From Saccharomyces mikatae IFO 1815 (Eukaryota > Ascomycota > Saccharomycetes > Saccharomycetales > Saccharomycetaceae): a stretch of 64,000 bases of DNA. The stretch is from NCBI RefSeq assembly GCF_947241705.1, contig NC_079269.1, positions 62,001 through 126,000 of the forward strand, written 5' to 3'. The position numbers and the translations under genes are program-made. Of this stretch, positions 1 to 12,600 are shown in pieces. Under the pieces are notes generated by a model, which was not told where the DNA came from, made no database searches, and worked only from the letters and a program-made list of their open reading frames with translations. Each line of letters starts with the position of its first letter. Position 1 is the first letter of the stretch.

Positions 1-22
1 CTTTTTATTTTCAACAACTCGT

Positions 23-975
23 TTATTCGTCTTCTTCCAAAGTTTGAGCGGCAATACGATCCAAATCTCTTTGGCCGTTTTCAGAAATTCTTCTGCCACC
101 CTTTGGAGAGATTTCGACAATACCGATTTTTTCCAAAGCTTGCAAAACCTTTCTGTTGATAGAACCGGAAGCATCAATGTGCTTGTATGGTCTGACACCT
201 CTGCTCTTGGCACCACCGTACAATTTGTTCAACTTACCAACACCGACTTGCTTTCTCATGTAAATATGTCTAGCAACGGAGGCGGCACGCTTGTAGAACC
301 AACCTTCAGAATCTTGTGGTGGCATTTCATTACCAGAAGAGGTCTTGACAATGTCAACGTAACCTGGAACTTCTAATTTACCCTGTCTTTGCAAGAAAGA
401 AGCGTAAGCGTTGATGAAATCTTGAGCTGCAACGTCTCTAATTAAAAAAGGCACAATTTAAATGCTTTTGTTAGTAAAAAGTGTTAACATAAAAATTGAA
501 AATAGAATGCTCGGGAAAATAATTAAACGGAAGACATTTTTTCGATAGCCTATCTTTATTCTCAAATTGCTTGCTTGGAATAACGGCATAAAGACAGCTT
601 ATTATTGATCATTACCACAATAGTAAGATTGTTTTTCATGGGTACCTCAGTTTTTTGGAATTTTCAAACATTTAAAGCCCCAAAAAACGTCATTTATTGA
701 ACTGTTCATTTTCTAAAATTTCGTTTCATATGATTAATTTGATTATATTTCTTTGAATATCGCTATAGCCACAATTTCATTCCATCCATAAGCACGTATT
801 GAAGCTAAAATCTGAATTATAAGTTAAAATGGAACTTCTACGCTGAATTGGATTTTTTTTTACACCTGTATGTCGTCATCTCATTGTTTTCTCTTTGGTT
901 ATCCAATTATCTCTCTAAAGTAGCATTCATTCAATGAATAAAAACTTGTACGTACCTAACGGAAACACCTGCCAT
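23..975 (-). CDS. RPS19B: 40S ribosomal protein S19 (eS19), spliced
   Basis: Component of the small cytosolic ribosomal subunit, needed for 18S rRNA maturation. Two exons on the minus strand: exon 1 is 956-975 (20 nt, encoding MAGVSV plus two bases of an Arg codon) and exon 2 is 23-437. Joined they give 144 codons, the usual eS19 length, starting MAGVSVRDVAAQDF and ending TLEEDE. The intron 438-955 has a TACTAAC branch site. The sequence is nearly that of yeast Rps19a/b. I chose paralogue B because the following genes match the YNL302C to YNL272C order. Next to it lies RPL18B on the same strand, so this is a pair of ribosomal protein genes. Rap1-like sites lie upstream. Identity is secure; the B label rests on synteny. 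Confidence 0.96.
438..955 (-). other. RPS19B intron
   Basis: Spliceosomal intron of 518 bp on the minus strand. The donor reads GTACGT (plus-strand 950-955) instead of the common GTATGT. The branch site TACTAAC is the complement of 470-476, and the acceptor is AATTAG at 438-443. Removing it joins the reading frame exactly (AG + A making Arg). It is close to the start codon, as is usual for yeast ribosomal protein genes. Confidence 0.93.
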
Positions 976-1605
976 CTTTATTATCTTTGGTTCTATACGT
1001 TTCTTTGCAATATTTCAGACAAACCCACTTCAAAATTTCATTAATCAATTTTAACGATTATATCTTCACTAATGTTCGCCTATTGAAGCTGGGCTACCCA
1101 ACCGCGTTAGAGGTGGTTTACAGAGAGCCATGAGCTGGGGAGATCCCATCATCAGGGGTCGACGACAATAGGCCGACTCTACCAAATGCAAGGTCTCGTC
1201 ACTGGAGCTCCGTCCAGATGGCCTCCACTGTGCCTGGTGAATCAATGGGAATGGGCGCAAACGCGCTTTTGGCCCATGCATAAAAATGATAATAAATAAA
1301 GGAAAAAAACACAATAAAGATGAATGGGTTTGCAAAATGTTCGGATGTAAACAGTATTGATGTTTTAGTTTTTTTTAGCAGTGAAAAATGGACTATAGAC
1401 TACATATACTGTACTGATCAAAAAAAAAAAGTTGGTTCGGTTCGATACTGACTGATATTCTTGAATTATGAAGTTACTATACATGCAGATATTTACTGTA
1501 ATCAGTCATATGGCTTGGAAAAATCCCATTTTCCAGCCTGGTACATACTGAAGCAAAGGAAAGGTAGAAAGTAAAAATGAATCGGAGCTTTCGATGCATA
1601 CTAGA
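976..1605. promoter_or_regulatory. RPS19B upstream region with Rap1-like sites
   Basis: No gene is seen in this 630-bp gap, which holds the RPS19B promoter and the RPL18B 3' flank. Two closely spaced Rap1-like boxes stand at 1321-1332 (TGAATGGGTTTG) and 1337-1348 (ATGTTCGGATGT), about 350-370 bp upstream of the RPS19B start. Tandem Rap1 sites are typical of ribosomal protein promoters. Both are imperfect matches read by eye. Confidence 0.5.
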
Positions 1606-3746
<2,141 letters not shown>

Positions 3747-4055
3747 ATGAAATTCTCTACTGTTACTGCCTTTGCAACCATTGCTGCCCTTGTTCACGCG
3801 GACACTACTTCAGATGGTGTTACCTACGTCGATGTCACCACCACTCCTCAAAGAACGACATCCATGGTCTCCACCGTAAAAACCACTTCTACACCATACA
3901 TCACAAGTACTATTGCTACCTTATCTACTCAATCTGTCAGCAGCCAAGCTAATACAACTACTCAAGGCATCAGTACATATGTCGGCGCTGCTGTTAAGGG
4001 TTCCATTGCCGGTCTGGGTGCCATAGTCGGTGCTGCTGCCTTTGCCTTGCTATAG
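3747..4055 (+). CDS. TOS6: small GPI-anchored cell-wall mannoprotein Tos6
   Basis: A 102-residue secreted protein. It starts with a clear signal peptide (hydrophobic to about residue 18, ending VHA before DTTSDG). The middle is rich in Ser and Thr for O-mannosylation, and a hydrophobic tail ([14 protein letters not shown]) without charged residues at the end is typical of a GPI-attachment signal. It is the same length as S. cerevisiae Tos6 and belongs to a group of short Ser/Thr-rich wall proteins expressed at G1/S under SBF. Two SCB boxes upstream fit. Its biochemical role is unknown. Identity follows from the sequence pattern and its place between RPL18B and TRF5. Confidence 0.9.
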   Translation: MKFSTVTAFATIAALVHADTTSDGVTYVDVTTTPQRTTSMVSTVKTTSTPYITSTIATLSTQSVSSQANTTTQGISTYVGAAVKGSIAGLGAIVGAAAFALL

Positions 4056-4513
4056 GTTACATGACCATGACTTGAAACTAAAAATGATACCCCGCCCTGC
4101 CCTAGAAGAGAAGCTAAGCTCCACTCGTTTTCACTTTTTTATCCACATGTATTTTATCAGTTGCCGGCTTCACTACAACTTCAAATAAATCCATGGTCAC
4201 GCTTAATAAAAGGCATGAGCTTTGAGCTTCCAGTGTTCCTTTTGATAAGGGCATGGAAGACTCTCGCAACACTATTGTATAAACTCATAACTACATACTA
4301 ATTTAATAATGATGTATTTTATTTTTGGTGGTTACCCCCAGTGAAATTTTCAGTCATCTCATCACCTCAAAAAAAGTTGTTAACGTATGCTTTGCTTGAT
4401 TGAATGGAAAACCTGTAACATCAGTGCAGAGGACCGTACTGAATTATTCCATTAGCAGATCAGCATTATTACGACATTTATACATTTGTGGTGGAGAGAG
4501 AAATCGTCAAGAT
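4056..4513. other. TOS6-TRF5 intergenic region
   Basis: This 458-bp gap holds the TOS6 3' flank and the TRF5 promoter. The TRF5 frame is open upstream back to about 4400, but that extension lacks the conserved start. I see no other gene or clear site. Confidence 0.6.
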
Positions 4514-6442
4514 ATGACGAGGCCTAAAGCACAATACTCACCTTCGAAAGGTAAAAGCAAAGAAAATAAACGTATAAAACGAATGCGTAAATCATCTTTC
4601 ACAAGAACGCAAAAAATGTTTGAAGTATTCAACGATAATCGGTCCCATTTCAACAAGTATGAAAGCCTTGCTATTGATGTTGACGACGATGGTACTTTGG
4701 GAAACTTTGTCCTGATGAAAAATGATAAGGTTGACGTTGAAATACCAGTTATAGAAGAAGGTACATCCAGCGATGAAGAAGGACAAACTGAATCTCGTAA
4801 AGGTGACCATTCTCTAGAAGATAACCATGATTTTATTGCCTTTTCTGACACCTCTGAAGACGAAAAGGAACAAAAAAGAGGAGAAGACGAAGAAAAATGC
4901 GATTTCCTGTCGCTCAACCAATACGAAATCTCTACATTTGGTTCACAATATCATCAGGATACTGAGAGTATTTGCAATGCAGAGTACCCTTGGATAAGAG
5001 ACCATTGCCACTCGAGCCAAAGAAGAATAGCTGATTGGTTAACTTTAGAAATCAAAGATTTCGTTCGTTATATTTCGCCAAGCAAAAGCGAAATCAAATG
5101 TAGAAACCGAACAATTGATAAGTTGCGTCAAGCAGTCAAAGAATTATGGCGAGATGCGGATTTGCATGTTTTTGGATCGTTTGCTACCGATTTATATTTG
5201 CCCGGTTCTGATATCGATTGTGTCATAAACAGCCGGAATCGAGATAAAGAGGACAGAAACTACATATACGAATTAGCGAGATATTTGAAAACCAAAGGGC
5301 TGGCCATAAGAATGGAAGTGATAGTTAAAACGCGAGTGCCTATCATTAAGTTCATAGAGCCTCAATCGCAGTTACACATTGACGTTTCATTTGAAAGAAC
5401 AAATGGGCTAGAGGCTGCAAAACTCATTAGGGAATGGCTGAGAGATTCACAAGGATTACGTGAACTGGTACTTATTATAAAACAATTTTTGCATTCAAGA
5501 CGATTGAACAATGTGCACACAGGTGGATTGGGAGGATTCACAGTAATCTGTTTGGTTTATTCTTTTCTAAATATGCACCCACGGATAAAATCAAACGATA
5601 TCGACGCCCTCGATAACTTGGGTGTTTTGTTAATTGACTTTTTTGAGCTCTACGGCAAAAATTTTGGTTATGATGATGTTGCCATAGGTATGTCTGATGG
5701 CTACCCATCTTATATTCCTAAATCGTATTGGAAAACTTTAGAACCTTCAAGAAGTAAATTTTCGCTAGCTATTCAAGATCCCGGTGATCCAAGTAATAAT
5801 ATAAGTAGGGGCTCTTTTAATATGAAGGATATAAAAAAGGCCTTTGCTGGTGCCTTTGAACTTTTGACCAATAAATGCTGGGAACTGGATTCTGCTACAT
5901 TCAAAGATCGTGTGGGAAAAAGTATACTGGGAAATGTGATTAAATACAGTGGGCAAACGAGAGATTTCAAAGACGAAAGAGGTTTAGTGGAGAATAAGGC
6001 CATAATTGAAAACGAGCGCTACCATAAAAGGCGCACGAGAATAGTCCACGAGGACGTATTCATAAACGATACCGAAGATCTGCCAGCAGAAGAAATCTAC
6101 AAACTCGAGGAACCTCCCAAGAAGAAACGAAAAGCAACCAAGCATAAAAGAGAGGGAAAGACAAAAAAAAGCGCTATTCCATCTCCTCCTCCGGAGTTAG
6201 CAGTAAACAAAAACAAGCGCCAACTCGAAAAGAAAGATACTGGTCCCGGCTCACTCCCACATCACAATAATCTTCGCATAGATGACCTAATGGGACTTTC
6301 AGAGAATGAGGAAGAATCCAGTCATGATCAAAAAGAAAGTGACATTTCATTCGGACAGGATGGGAAGCCACCATTGGAGACGCAGACGGTAGACGCACAA
6401 ACGAGAAGGGATTATTGGCTCTCCAAAGGCCGGGCTCTTTAG
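4514..6442 (+). CDS. TRF5: non-canonical poly(A) polymerase Trf5 (TRAMP complex)
   Basis: Nuclear/nucleolar poly(A) polymerase. In the TRAMP complex, with Air1 and the helicase Mtr4, it adds short A tails that send aberrant and processed RNAs to the exosome. I take the start at 4514 (MTRPKAQYSPSKGK), giving 642 residues as in S. cerevisiae. The frame is open further upstream but that part lacks conservation. The nucleotidyltransferase core begins with FGSFATDLYLPGSDIDC at about residues 220-237, holding the paired catalytic Asp residues. The third acidic residue is in HIDVSFERTN at about 288. The central PAP-associated region follows, and the tail is basic (PPKKKRK). The N terminus is acidic and Ser-rich. 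Its paralogue is PAP2/TRF4, but the synteny points to TRF5. Confidence 0.95.
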   Translation: MTRPKAQYSPSKGKSKENKRIKRMRKSSFTRTQKMFEVFNDNRSHFNKYESLAIDVDDDGTLGNFVLMKNDKVDVEIPVIEEGTSSDEEGQTESRKGDHSLEDNHDFIAFSDTSEDEKEQKRGEDEEKCDFLSLNQYEISTFGSQYHQDTESICNAEYPWIRDHCHSSQRRIADWLTLEIKDFVRYISPSKSEIKCRNRTIDKLRQAVKELWRDADLHVFGSFATDLYLPGSDIDCVINSRNRDKEDRNYIYELARYLKTKGLAIRMEVIVKTRVPIIKFIEPQSQLHIDVSFERTNGLEAAKLIREWLRDSQGLRELVLIIKQFLHSRRLNNVHTGGLGGFTVICLVYSFLNMHPRIKSNDIDALDNLGVLLIDFFELYGKNFGYDDVAIGMSDGYPSYIPKSYWKTLEPSRSKFSLAIQDPGDPSNNISRGSFNMKDIKKAFAGAFELLTNKCWELDSATFKDRVGKSILGNVIKYSGQTRDFKDERGLVENKAIIENERYHKRRTRIVHEDVFINDTEDLPAEEIYKLEEPPKKKRKATKHKREGKTKKSAIPSPPPELAVNKNKRQLEKKDTGPGSLPHHNNLRIDDLMGLSENEEESSHDQKESDISFGQDGKPPLETQTVDAQTRRDYWLSKGRAL

Positions 6443-6913
6443 CATTTGGACCCTTATATACCTTTTATTATAAAGTTAGGAATATTACTACAATATCTTC
6501 ATATATAAATAGTATAAGAAAAGAATACCAGACGCGTGGGTAGTTTCCCAATGAGGAAAAATGGAGCCACCAAAAACGGAAAGTTTCCCGATAAGGAAAT
6601 TTTCTCGAGCCGGTAAGATGACGAAATTTTTCATCTCTGGTATGATAGAGGAATAGTATGGAATGTGCAGGTAAGTCTGATTCGAGACACATGATTTGAG
6701 AGAGGCCTTCTAGCGTAAGCCTTGTACATATGCTACTGTTGTTATCTATTTGGTTCAGTAATTAATAAGATCAAAGCACCAAGTTCTTTATCTCGATCAA
6801 AACGTACTGCGCTCCTGAAAACCATTGCATCTTTTGCTATCTTTTCCTGGTTGTTTCCTTTGCATCTATAAAACAAACTGAACAGTAAAACTGAAATCTC
6901 AGAAAAAGTAAAA
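6443..6913 (+). promoter_or_regulatory. CLA4 promoter with two early-cell-cycle boxes and an MCB
   Basis: Between TRF5 and CLA4 two 16-bp motifs match the early-cell-cycle box consensus TTTCCCNNTNAGGAAA completely: 6544-6559 (TTTCCCAATGAGGAAA) and 6584-6599 (TTTCCCGATAAGGAAA). They are in the same orientation exactly 40 bp apart. An MCB, ACGCGT, lies just before them at 6532-6537. ECBs bind Mcm1 together with the repressors Yox1/Yhp1 and drive M/G1 transcription (SWI4, CLN3, CDC6). TRF5 ends upstream, so CLA4 (start 315 bp downstream) is the likely target. Confidence 0.72.
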
Positions 6914-9430
6914 ATGTCTCTTTCAGCTGCAGCTAACAAGATATCAGACAACGATTTCCAAAATATTGGGCCGGCACCTAGACCTCCCAGTTCGAATGGC
7001 CAGAGCCGTACTGGCTACAATCAAACGAAACCTATAACTAAACTTATGAGCCAACTCGATTTAGCATCTGTGTCCCATTCAGGTACAAATCCTTCAAAGA
7101 AAAAAAGCGGATGGGTGTCTTACAAAGATGACGGTATACTTTCATTTATATGGCAAAAAAGATTCTTGATGCTACACGATTCATATGTTGCACTTTATAA
7201 GAACGATAAGCAAAATGACGACGCAATCTTGAAGATACCACTAACAAGTATTATAAGCGTAAGCAGGACGCAGTTGAAACAGTACTGCTTTGAGTTGATA
7301 CGCTGCAATGACCGAAATTCAGTATCATCAGGATCCTCATCCACTTTAAATTTATCATCTGACAACAACTCAAAAAAATCCATATATATTGCTACAAAGA
7401 CCGAAAATGATCTACACAGTTGGTTGGACGCCATATTTGCCAAATGTCCACTATTAAGTGGTGTCTCTTCTCCGACCAATTTCACGCATAAAGTCCACGT
7501 TGGTTTTGACCCAGAAACAGGTAGTTTCGTTGGCATGCCTACAAACTGGGAAAAATTACTAAAGCATTCAAGGATTACAGGAGAAGACTGGAACAACAAC
7601 TCAGCAGCGGTTATTCAGGTGTTGCAGTTTTATCAGGAATATAATGGTGTCAGTAATCCCACAAATACTTTGGACAAGTCTCAGAGTGGTGAAGCTACTT
7701 CCTCTCAGAAATCACTGGCTAGCAGTAACAGTGACAACAAACTCAGAAATGATTCGGTGCATTCAAAGTCATCCTCGGGTATTTCTTCAGGTATGATATC
7801 ACAAAGGCAAGCTCCACAACCGCCCAATACCAAATCACCTGTTTCTATTGGAAGTGGCTCTCTGCCACCAATAAACACAAAATTGCCTAATAGTCAGTCA
7901 AATATTCCTAGACATTTGCAAAACATCCCTAACCAGCAATATACCCAGATGAGAAACGGACATTCCCCAACCAACGGACAATTTCCTAGAGGACCTATAC
8001 ATCCAAACCATTCTCAGCGATCTTTGCAGCAACAGCAGCAAAAACAACAGCATCAACAGTATCCCTATCACCAGCAATTACCTTCTCCTTCTTCATCTTC
8101 ATCACCATCTCCATTAAATCCTTATAGACCGCATCACAATATGATAAACCCATATTCCAAACAACCCCAATTACCGTTGAGTGCACAATCAACTCAAAAC
8201 CATGCCATGCCCCGTTATGCACAAAATTCAAGTCCTACGGCTCCACAATTTCAACCTCAAAGGACAGCTCCCAAACCGCCAATATCAGCACCAAGAGCTC
8301 CATATCCACCAAATCAAAGTGCTGGTGCTAGCAGTACAGCTATACATCATGCAGCGCCTAAGAACGATGAGCCAGCTCTTCGTGCAATGAGGAAAGCTCC
8401 AAAGAAACCGGATGTTGATACCAAGCAACCAACTGGCGTGGCCAAACCTAAGAAGCCAACAAGACCAACAATGTCAACTGCCGAAATAATGAACAAATTG
8501 GAAAATGTCACGGTTAATGCGGATCCATCTCTTTGTTTCAAGGTTATCGAGAAGGCTGGCCAGGGTGCAAGTGGATCTGTCTACCTTGCCGAGAGGACGC
8601 ATATTCCAACTGAAAGTAATATGATCGAACTTATAAATAATGAGATCGATGAACCCCAAGTGGGAGATAAAGTTGCTATCAAGCAAATGGTTTTATCTAA
8701 ACAGCCTCGCAAAGAACTCATAGTAAATGAAATTCTAGTTATGAAGGATTCACGTCATAAGAATATTGTCAATTTTCTCGAGGCGTATTTGAGGACTGAT
8801 GATGACTTATGGGTGGTAATGGAATATATGGAAGGTGGTTCACTGACAGATATTATCGAGAATAGTCCCACAAACGATACATCACACTCACCATTAACAG
8901 AACCTCAAATTGCATACATTGTACGAGAAACTTGTCAAGGATTGAAATTTCTACACGATAAGCATATCATCCACAGGGACATCAAATCGGACAACGTCTT
9001 GTTAGACACAAGAGCAAGAGTTAAAATTACAGATTTCGGATTTTGCGCCAGATTAACCGATAAAAGAAGTAAAAGAGCTACTATGGTTGGGACACCTTAT
9101 TGGATGGCTCCCGAAGTCGTCAAACAACGTGAATACGATGAAAAAATTGATGTGTGGTCCTTGGGTATTATGACCATTGAAATGTTGGAAGGTGAACCAC
9201 CATACTTAAATGAGGATCCATTAAAGGCGCTTTATTTAATTGCAACTAATGGTACTCCAAAACTCAAGTATCCAGAAACTTTATCTTTAGAGATCAAACG
9301 GTTCCTAAGTGTGTGTCTTTGTGTAGATGTTAGATACAGGGCATCAACTGAAGAGCTTTTACATCATGGTTTCTTTAATTTGGCATGTGATCCGAAGGAT
9401 TTAACATCACTGTTGGAATTGAAAGAGTGA
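6914..9430 (+). CDS. CLA4: PAK-family protein kinase Cla4
   Basis: Cdc42-activated Ser/Thr kinase acting in bud emergence, septin ring assembly and cytokinesis. 838 residues. In order: an N-terminal PH domain at about residues 65-180; a CRIB/p21-binding motif at about 184-215 (HKVHVGFDPETGSFVGMP); a long low-complexity linker rich in Gln, Pro, Ser and Asn (Q/H runs near 370-390); and the kinase domain from about 545 to 832. Kinase motifs are complete: glycine loop GQGASGSVYLAE, VAIKQM lysine, HRDIKSDN catalytic loop, DFGFCARL, and GTPYWMAPE activation segment. The PH-CRIB-kinase order separates Cla4/Skm1 from Ste20. Synteny selects CLA4. Q/P tracts probably differ in length between strains. 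Confidence 0.97.
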   Translation: MSLSAAANKISDNDFQNIGPAPRPPSSNGQSRTGYNQTKPITKLMSQLDLASVSHSGTNPSKKKSGWVSYKDDGILSFIWQKRFLMLHDSYVALYKNDKQNDDAILKIPLTSIISVSRTQLKQYCFELIRCNDRNSVSSGSSSTLNLSSDNNSKKSIYIATKTENDLHSWLDAIFAKCPLLSGVSSPTNFTHKVHVGFDPETGSFVGMPTNWEKLLKHSRITGEDWNNNSAAVIQVLQFYQEYNGVSNPTNTLDKSQSGEATSSQKSLASSNSDNKLRNDSVHSKSSSGISSGMISQRQAPQPPNTKSPVSIGSGSLPPINTKLPNSQSNIPRHLQNIPNQQYTQMRNGHSPTNGQFPRGPIHPNHSQRSLQQQQQKQQHQQYPYHQQLPSPSSSSSPSPLNPYRPHHNMINPYSKQPQLPLSAQSTQNHAMPRYAQNSSPTAPQFQPQRTAPKPPISAPRAPYPPNQSAGASSTAIHHAAPKNDEPALRAMRKAPKKPDVDTKQPTGVAKPKKPTRPTMSTAEIMNKLENVTVNADPSLCFKVIEKAGQGASGSVYLAERTHIPTESNMIELINNEIDEPQVGDKVAIKQMVLSKQPRKELIVNEILVMKDSRHKNIVNFLEAYLRTDDDLWVVMEYMEGGSLTDIIENSPTNDTSHSPLTEPQIAYIVRETCQGLKFLHDKHIIHRDIKSDNVLLDTRARVKITDFGFCARLTDKRSKRATMVGTPYWMAPEVVKQREYDEKIDVWSLGIMTIEMLEGEPPYLNEDPLKALYLIATNGTPKLKYPETLSLEIKRFLSVCLCVDVRYRASTEELLHHGFFNLACDPKDLTSLLELKE

Positions 9431-9662
9431 ATCACGCAACTATTCCTTTTAAGCATATCATAATACAGCTTTATGTATTTTTTTCCTTTTAGCTATGCAT
9501 ACTAATGGCATAATAAATAAGTACGTTAACCTTAAAGAATTGAATTTTTCGTGCAAATAACAAAGTAGAACTTGCCAGGGAATACGACAATTAATCAATG
9601 TTGTTGAGTGTTGCTATTTAATCTATATAATATCGAAAACTTTCTTGCCCGTCATTGAGCTT

Positions 9663-12600
9663 CTAGTCTAGTTTTGTAAAGCCAAGTGATAGTTCCAAAA
9701 CCTTATCCTGTAATCCATCCATTTTATGAGATACCGGAATAGTTCTTAAAACCAAAGGACTTAACGTTTGTAAATTTTGAACTCCGATTTGCTTGTTACC
9801 AAGGCTCGAATTTTGGTCCAAAATAACTCTTAAAATTCCACATAACCCATTTAATAAAGTAGCTAGTTCCTTTTTACGCAATTTCGGTATTGGTGCTCGA
9901 CCAATCAAATATTCATCTGAAATGTATCTTCTAAGGGCTAAGGCTATTCTTGCAGAAAGATAAGGAGCAGTTAACTCTCTTAGTTTTTCGTTTTGGTTCA
10001 ACATGAAATTTACCAAATCTTGTAAACACTCTAAAGAGCACTTATATTTTGTCAGAAAGTGAGGATTTGTCGTAGACCCGAACAAGCTTGAAAAATTAAA
10101 TGAAGATAGTTTGAATGATAATTCGGAGAATGTACTACAATCTTTCATTAAAGCATCTTCTAATTCATCGAATTCATACAAAAATGAGCTGTTCCAAACG
10201 GCACTAATAAAAATATCTAATTGTCGTTCATTGAATAGATCAATAATTTTATTTCCCAGCAATATCTCCCTATATTTTGAATACTCATTCAAATCATCTA
10301 TCTCAGTTAGATTATCGAGTTCTGGGCTGATTCTTTGTAATGTAGTAACAATAACACTTATAAATAAATCACAAAAGTTATCTTTTAACGGATTTCCTAA
10401 ATCTTGTTGAAGTGATTTGAATATTTTGTTGGATAAATCACTGAAGCAGTTGGAAGCAACTACCCATATGGGGATCTCATCGTTAGTTGACCCTGCAATA
10501 AGTGATTTTCGCTTGATAATTTCTGCCAAATTCCTCAATATCCTTAAAACATGCTTTGCTTTTAATGTGGATATACCAAATTGGTCTATTTTTGCTATTC
10601 TGTTTCTCAAGTTAGAACATGATAAATAGCTGATTGCCTCAAAAGTTGGCAACCTGTTAAGTGACGCCTTTGGCAACTTTGGTCCAAGTTTCTTTATAAT
10701 TTTTTCTCTTGTATCGAAAGCCAATATTGAAATGGTGCTCAATTGAAGGAGAATCAATATTTCGGTATCTTTAGAATCCCCTGTTGAAAATATATCGAGC
10801 CCCGATAAAATGGCCTTTTGCATAGAAGAAGGTTTAGTTTTATCTTGCACAAACTCTGGTAAAAGAGGATATTTTATTGCAGAATTAAATAAAAGAAGAA
10901 CTTTTTCCACAAATTCATCTGTCATCGCATCGTATTTGGATATCAGTTGATAAAGGGAGGGGAACCCAGTGATTAATTCGCATATACAGTCATATTCTGT
11001 TTTGTTGGAAGCGCTGATTGATATATCACTGTACGTGATGTTATAATCAGTAAATATTTCACAGCATTTTTTCAATATATCTGATGGAACGTTCTCAATT
11101 TTTATAATTTCTTTCAATAGAGTTTGGTAGTTCAATATTACAGCATTTTTAGTATTGTTAGAATTAGACGACAGCAAATTTTTTAAGAAGTTTAATAATA
11201 TAGACCACTCCTTGGCGCAGTTAATATTATTTTGAAAGTCTTTGAAGCGTTCGGGATAGAGCTTAATCAAGCCTTGCAATGTTACGTTTATAAAATCGGT
11301 TTCCTTTTCAAGTTCTTCATTGGACCATTCTTTTGTAAGCAGTGGTTCAATAACTTCCAAAAATATCAAGTCCCATGGGGGAAAACAAACAGAATGGGAG
11401 TCAATGATTCTAAAAAAAGTCTGAACAGCACCATTTTTAACTTCTATTCTTTCATCATTAGTACAATTGATTAAGTTCTTCAAAAGGTATATCCATAATC
11501 CATTGTAAAGTTCCCAATTATGAGATGAACCAGATGTAATGATTTCAATTAGTTTTTGATTAATGATCTTTTCTGAGAAACATTTACTCTTTTCATCGTT
11601 TAAATCCAATGTTTCAGGATTGAAGCGGACTCTGAGATAATCTCCAACTAACCAGAATTGGCTGATAGAAGAGAAGGAGATATTAAGGTTTCGGTTTTGA
11701 GTTACAAAGTTGACAAGCGTGTCAATAACACACTTAATGACACTCATTGGTAAAGTCTGTAGAAAATCGTCAGATATTAATTTAAAAACATCGTATGATA
11801 CTTGAATCATGTTCTTATGCTTTTGAACAATACCCTCAAATAAAGATGAATCATCTATATCCTCATTCACAGATAAATCAATATCCTCTACTGTCCACTC
11901 GAAGGGTGAATTAATGATGTTGAAAATATTTGTCCAAGAGTTCATCAGCAATTCACCGAATTCGTTTAGTATCTCCTTTAAAGTTAGCAGCAGTTGAAAA
12001 AGAATATCGGATTCAACGTTAATTGTCCCGTTGTATATTTCTTGTTTACCGATATCCAGTTGTTTTATTGAGTTTATCGTTGCCATCAAACTATCAATGA
12101 TTAGGTTTTCCAGTGTACCAAACTGTTTGATCTTATCCTCTTGTTCATCAGAGTTACCAACCTCACTAATGGCCTTTTTGATGATATCTGTAAAAACTCT
12201 CACACTGTATAAACGTAATGAATCATTCTCCATTTCACGATTTGATATTAATTTGATCATATACGTAGAAATTAAACTCCAAAGTTCTTTACCGTTTTTC
12301 CCAGAAATGAATTTTTTGCAGTTGTACGTCGCTAGTTCACCGATTTTGTTAACAAAAAAGGCCTTGTTATAAATACATGGTATAATTTCATCGTTTTCAT
12401 CTAAGGGATGATAACCAATGCCATTGGCATGGTTAAGATTGGTTTGTTCTAAAGTCAGGGTATTCTTTGAGTCCAAAATCAATCTGGTCAATAATAGATG
12501 AAAGGTTGAACAGGAATAGCTGCTCGTGCTTTCAAAAAACTTTGTTAAGGAGCTTTCAATCGATGTTACGTCTGATTTAGTCAGTATTGGAGGTGGCGGA

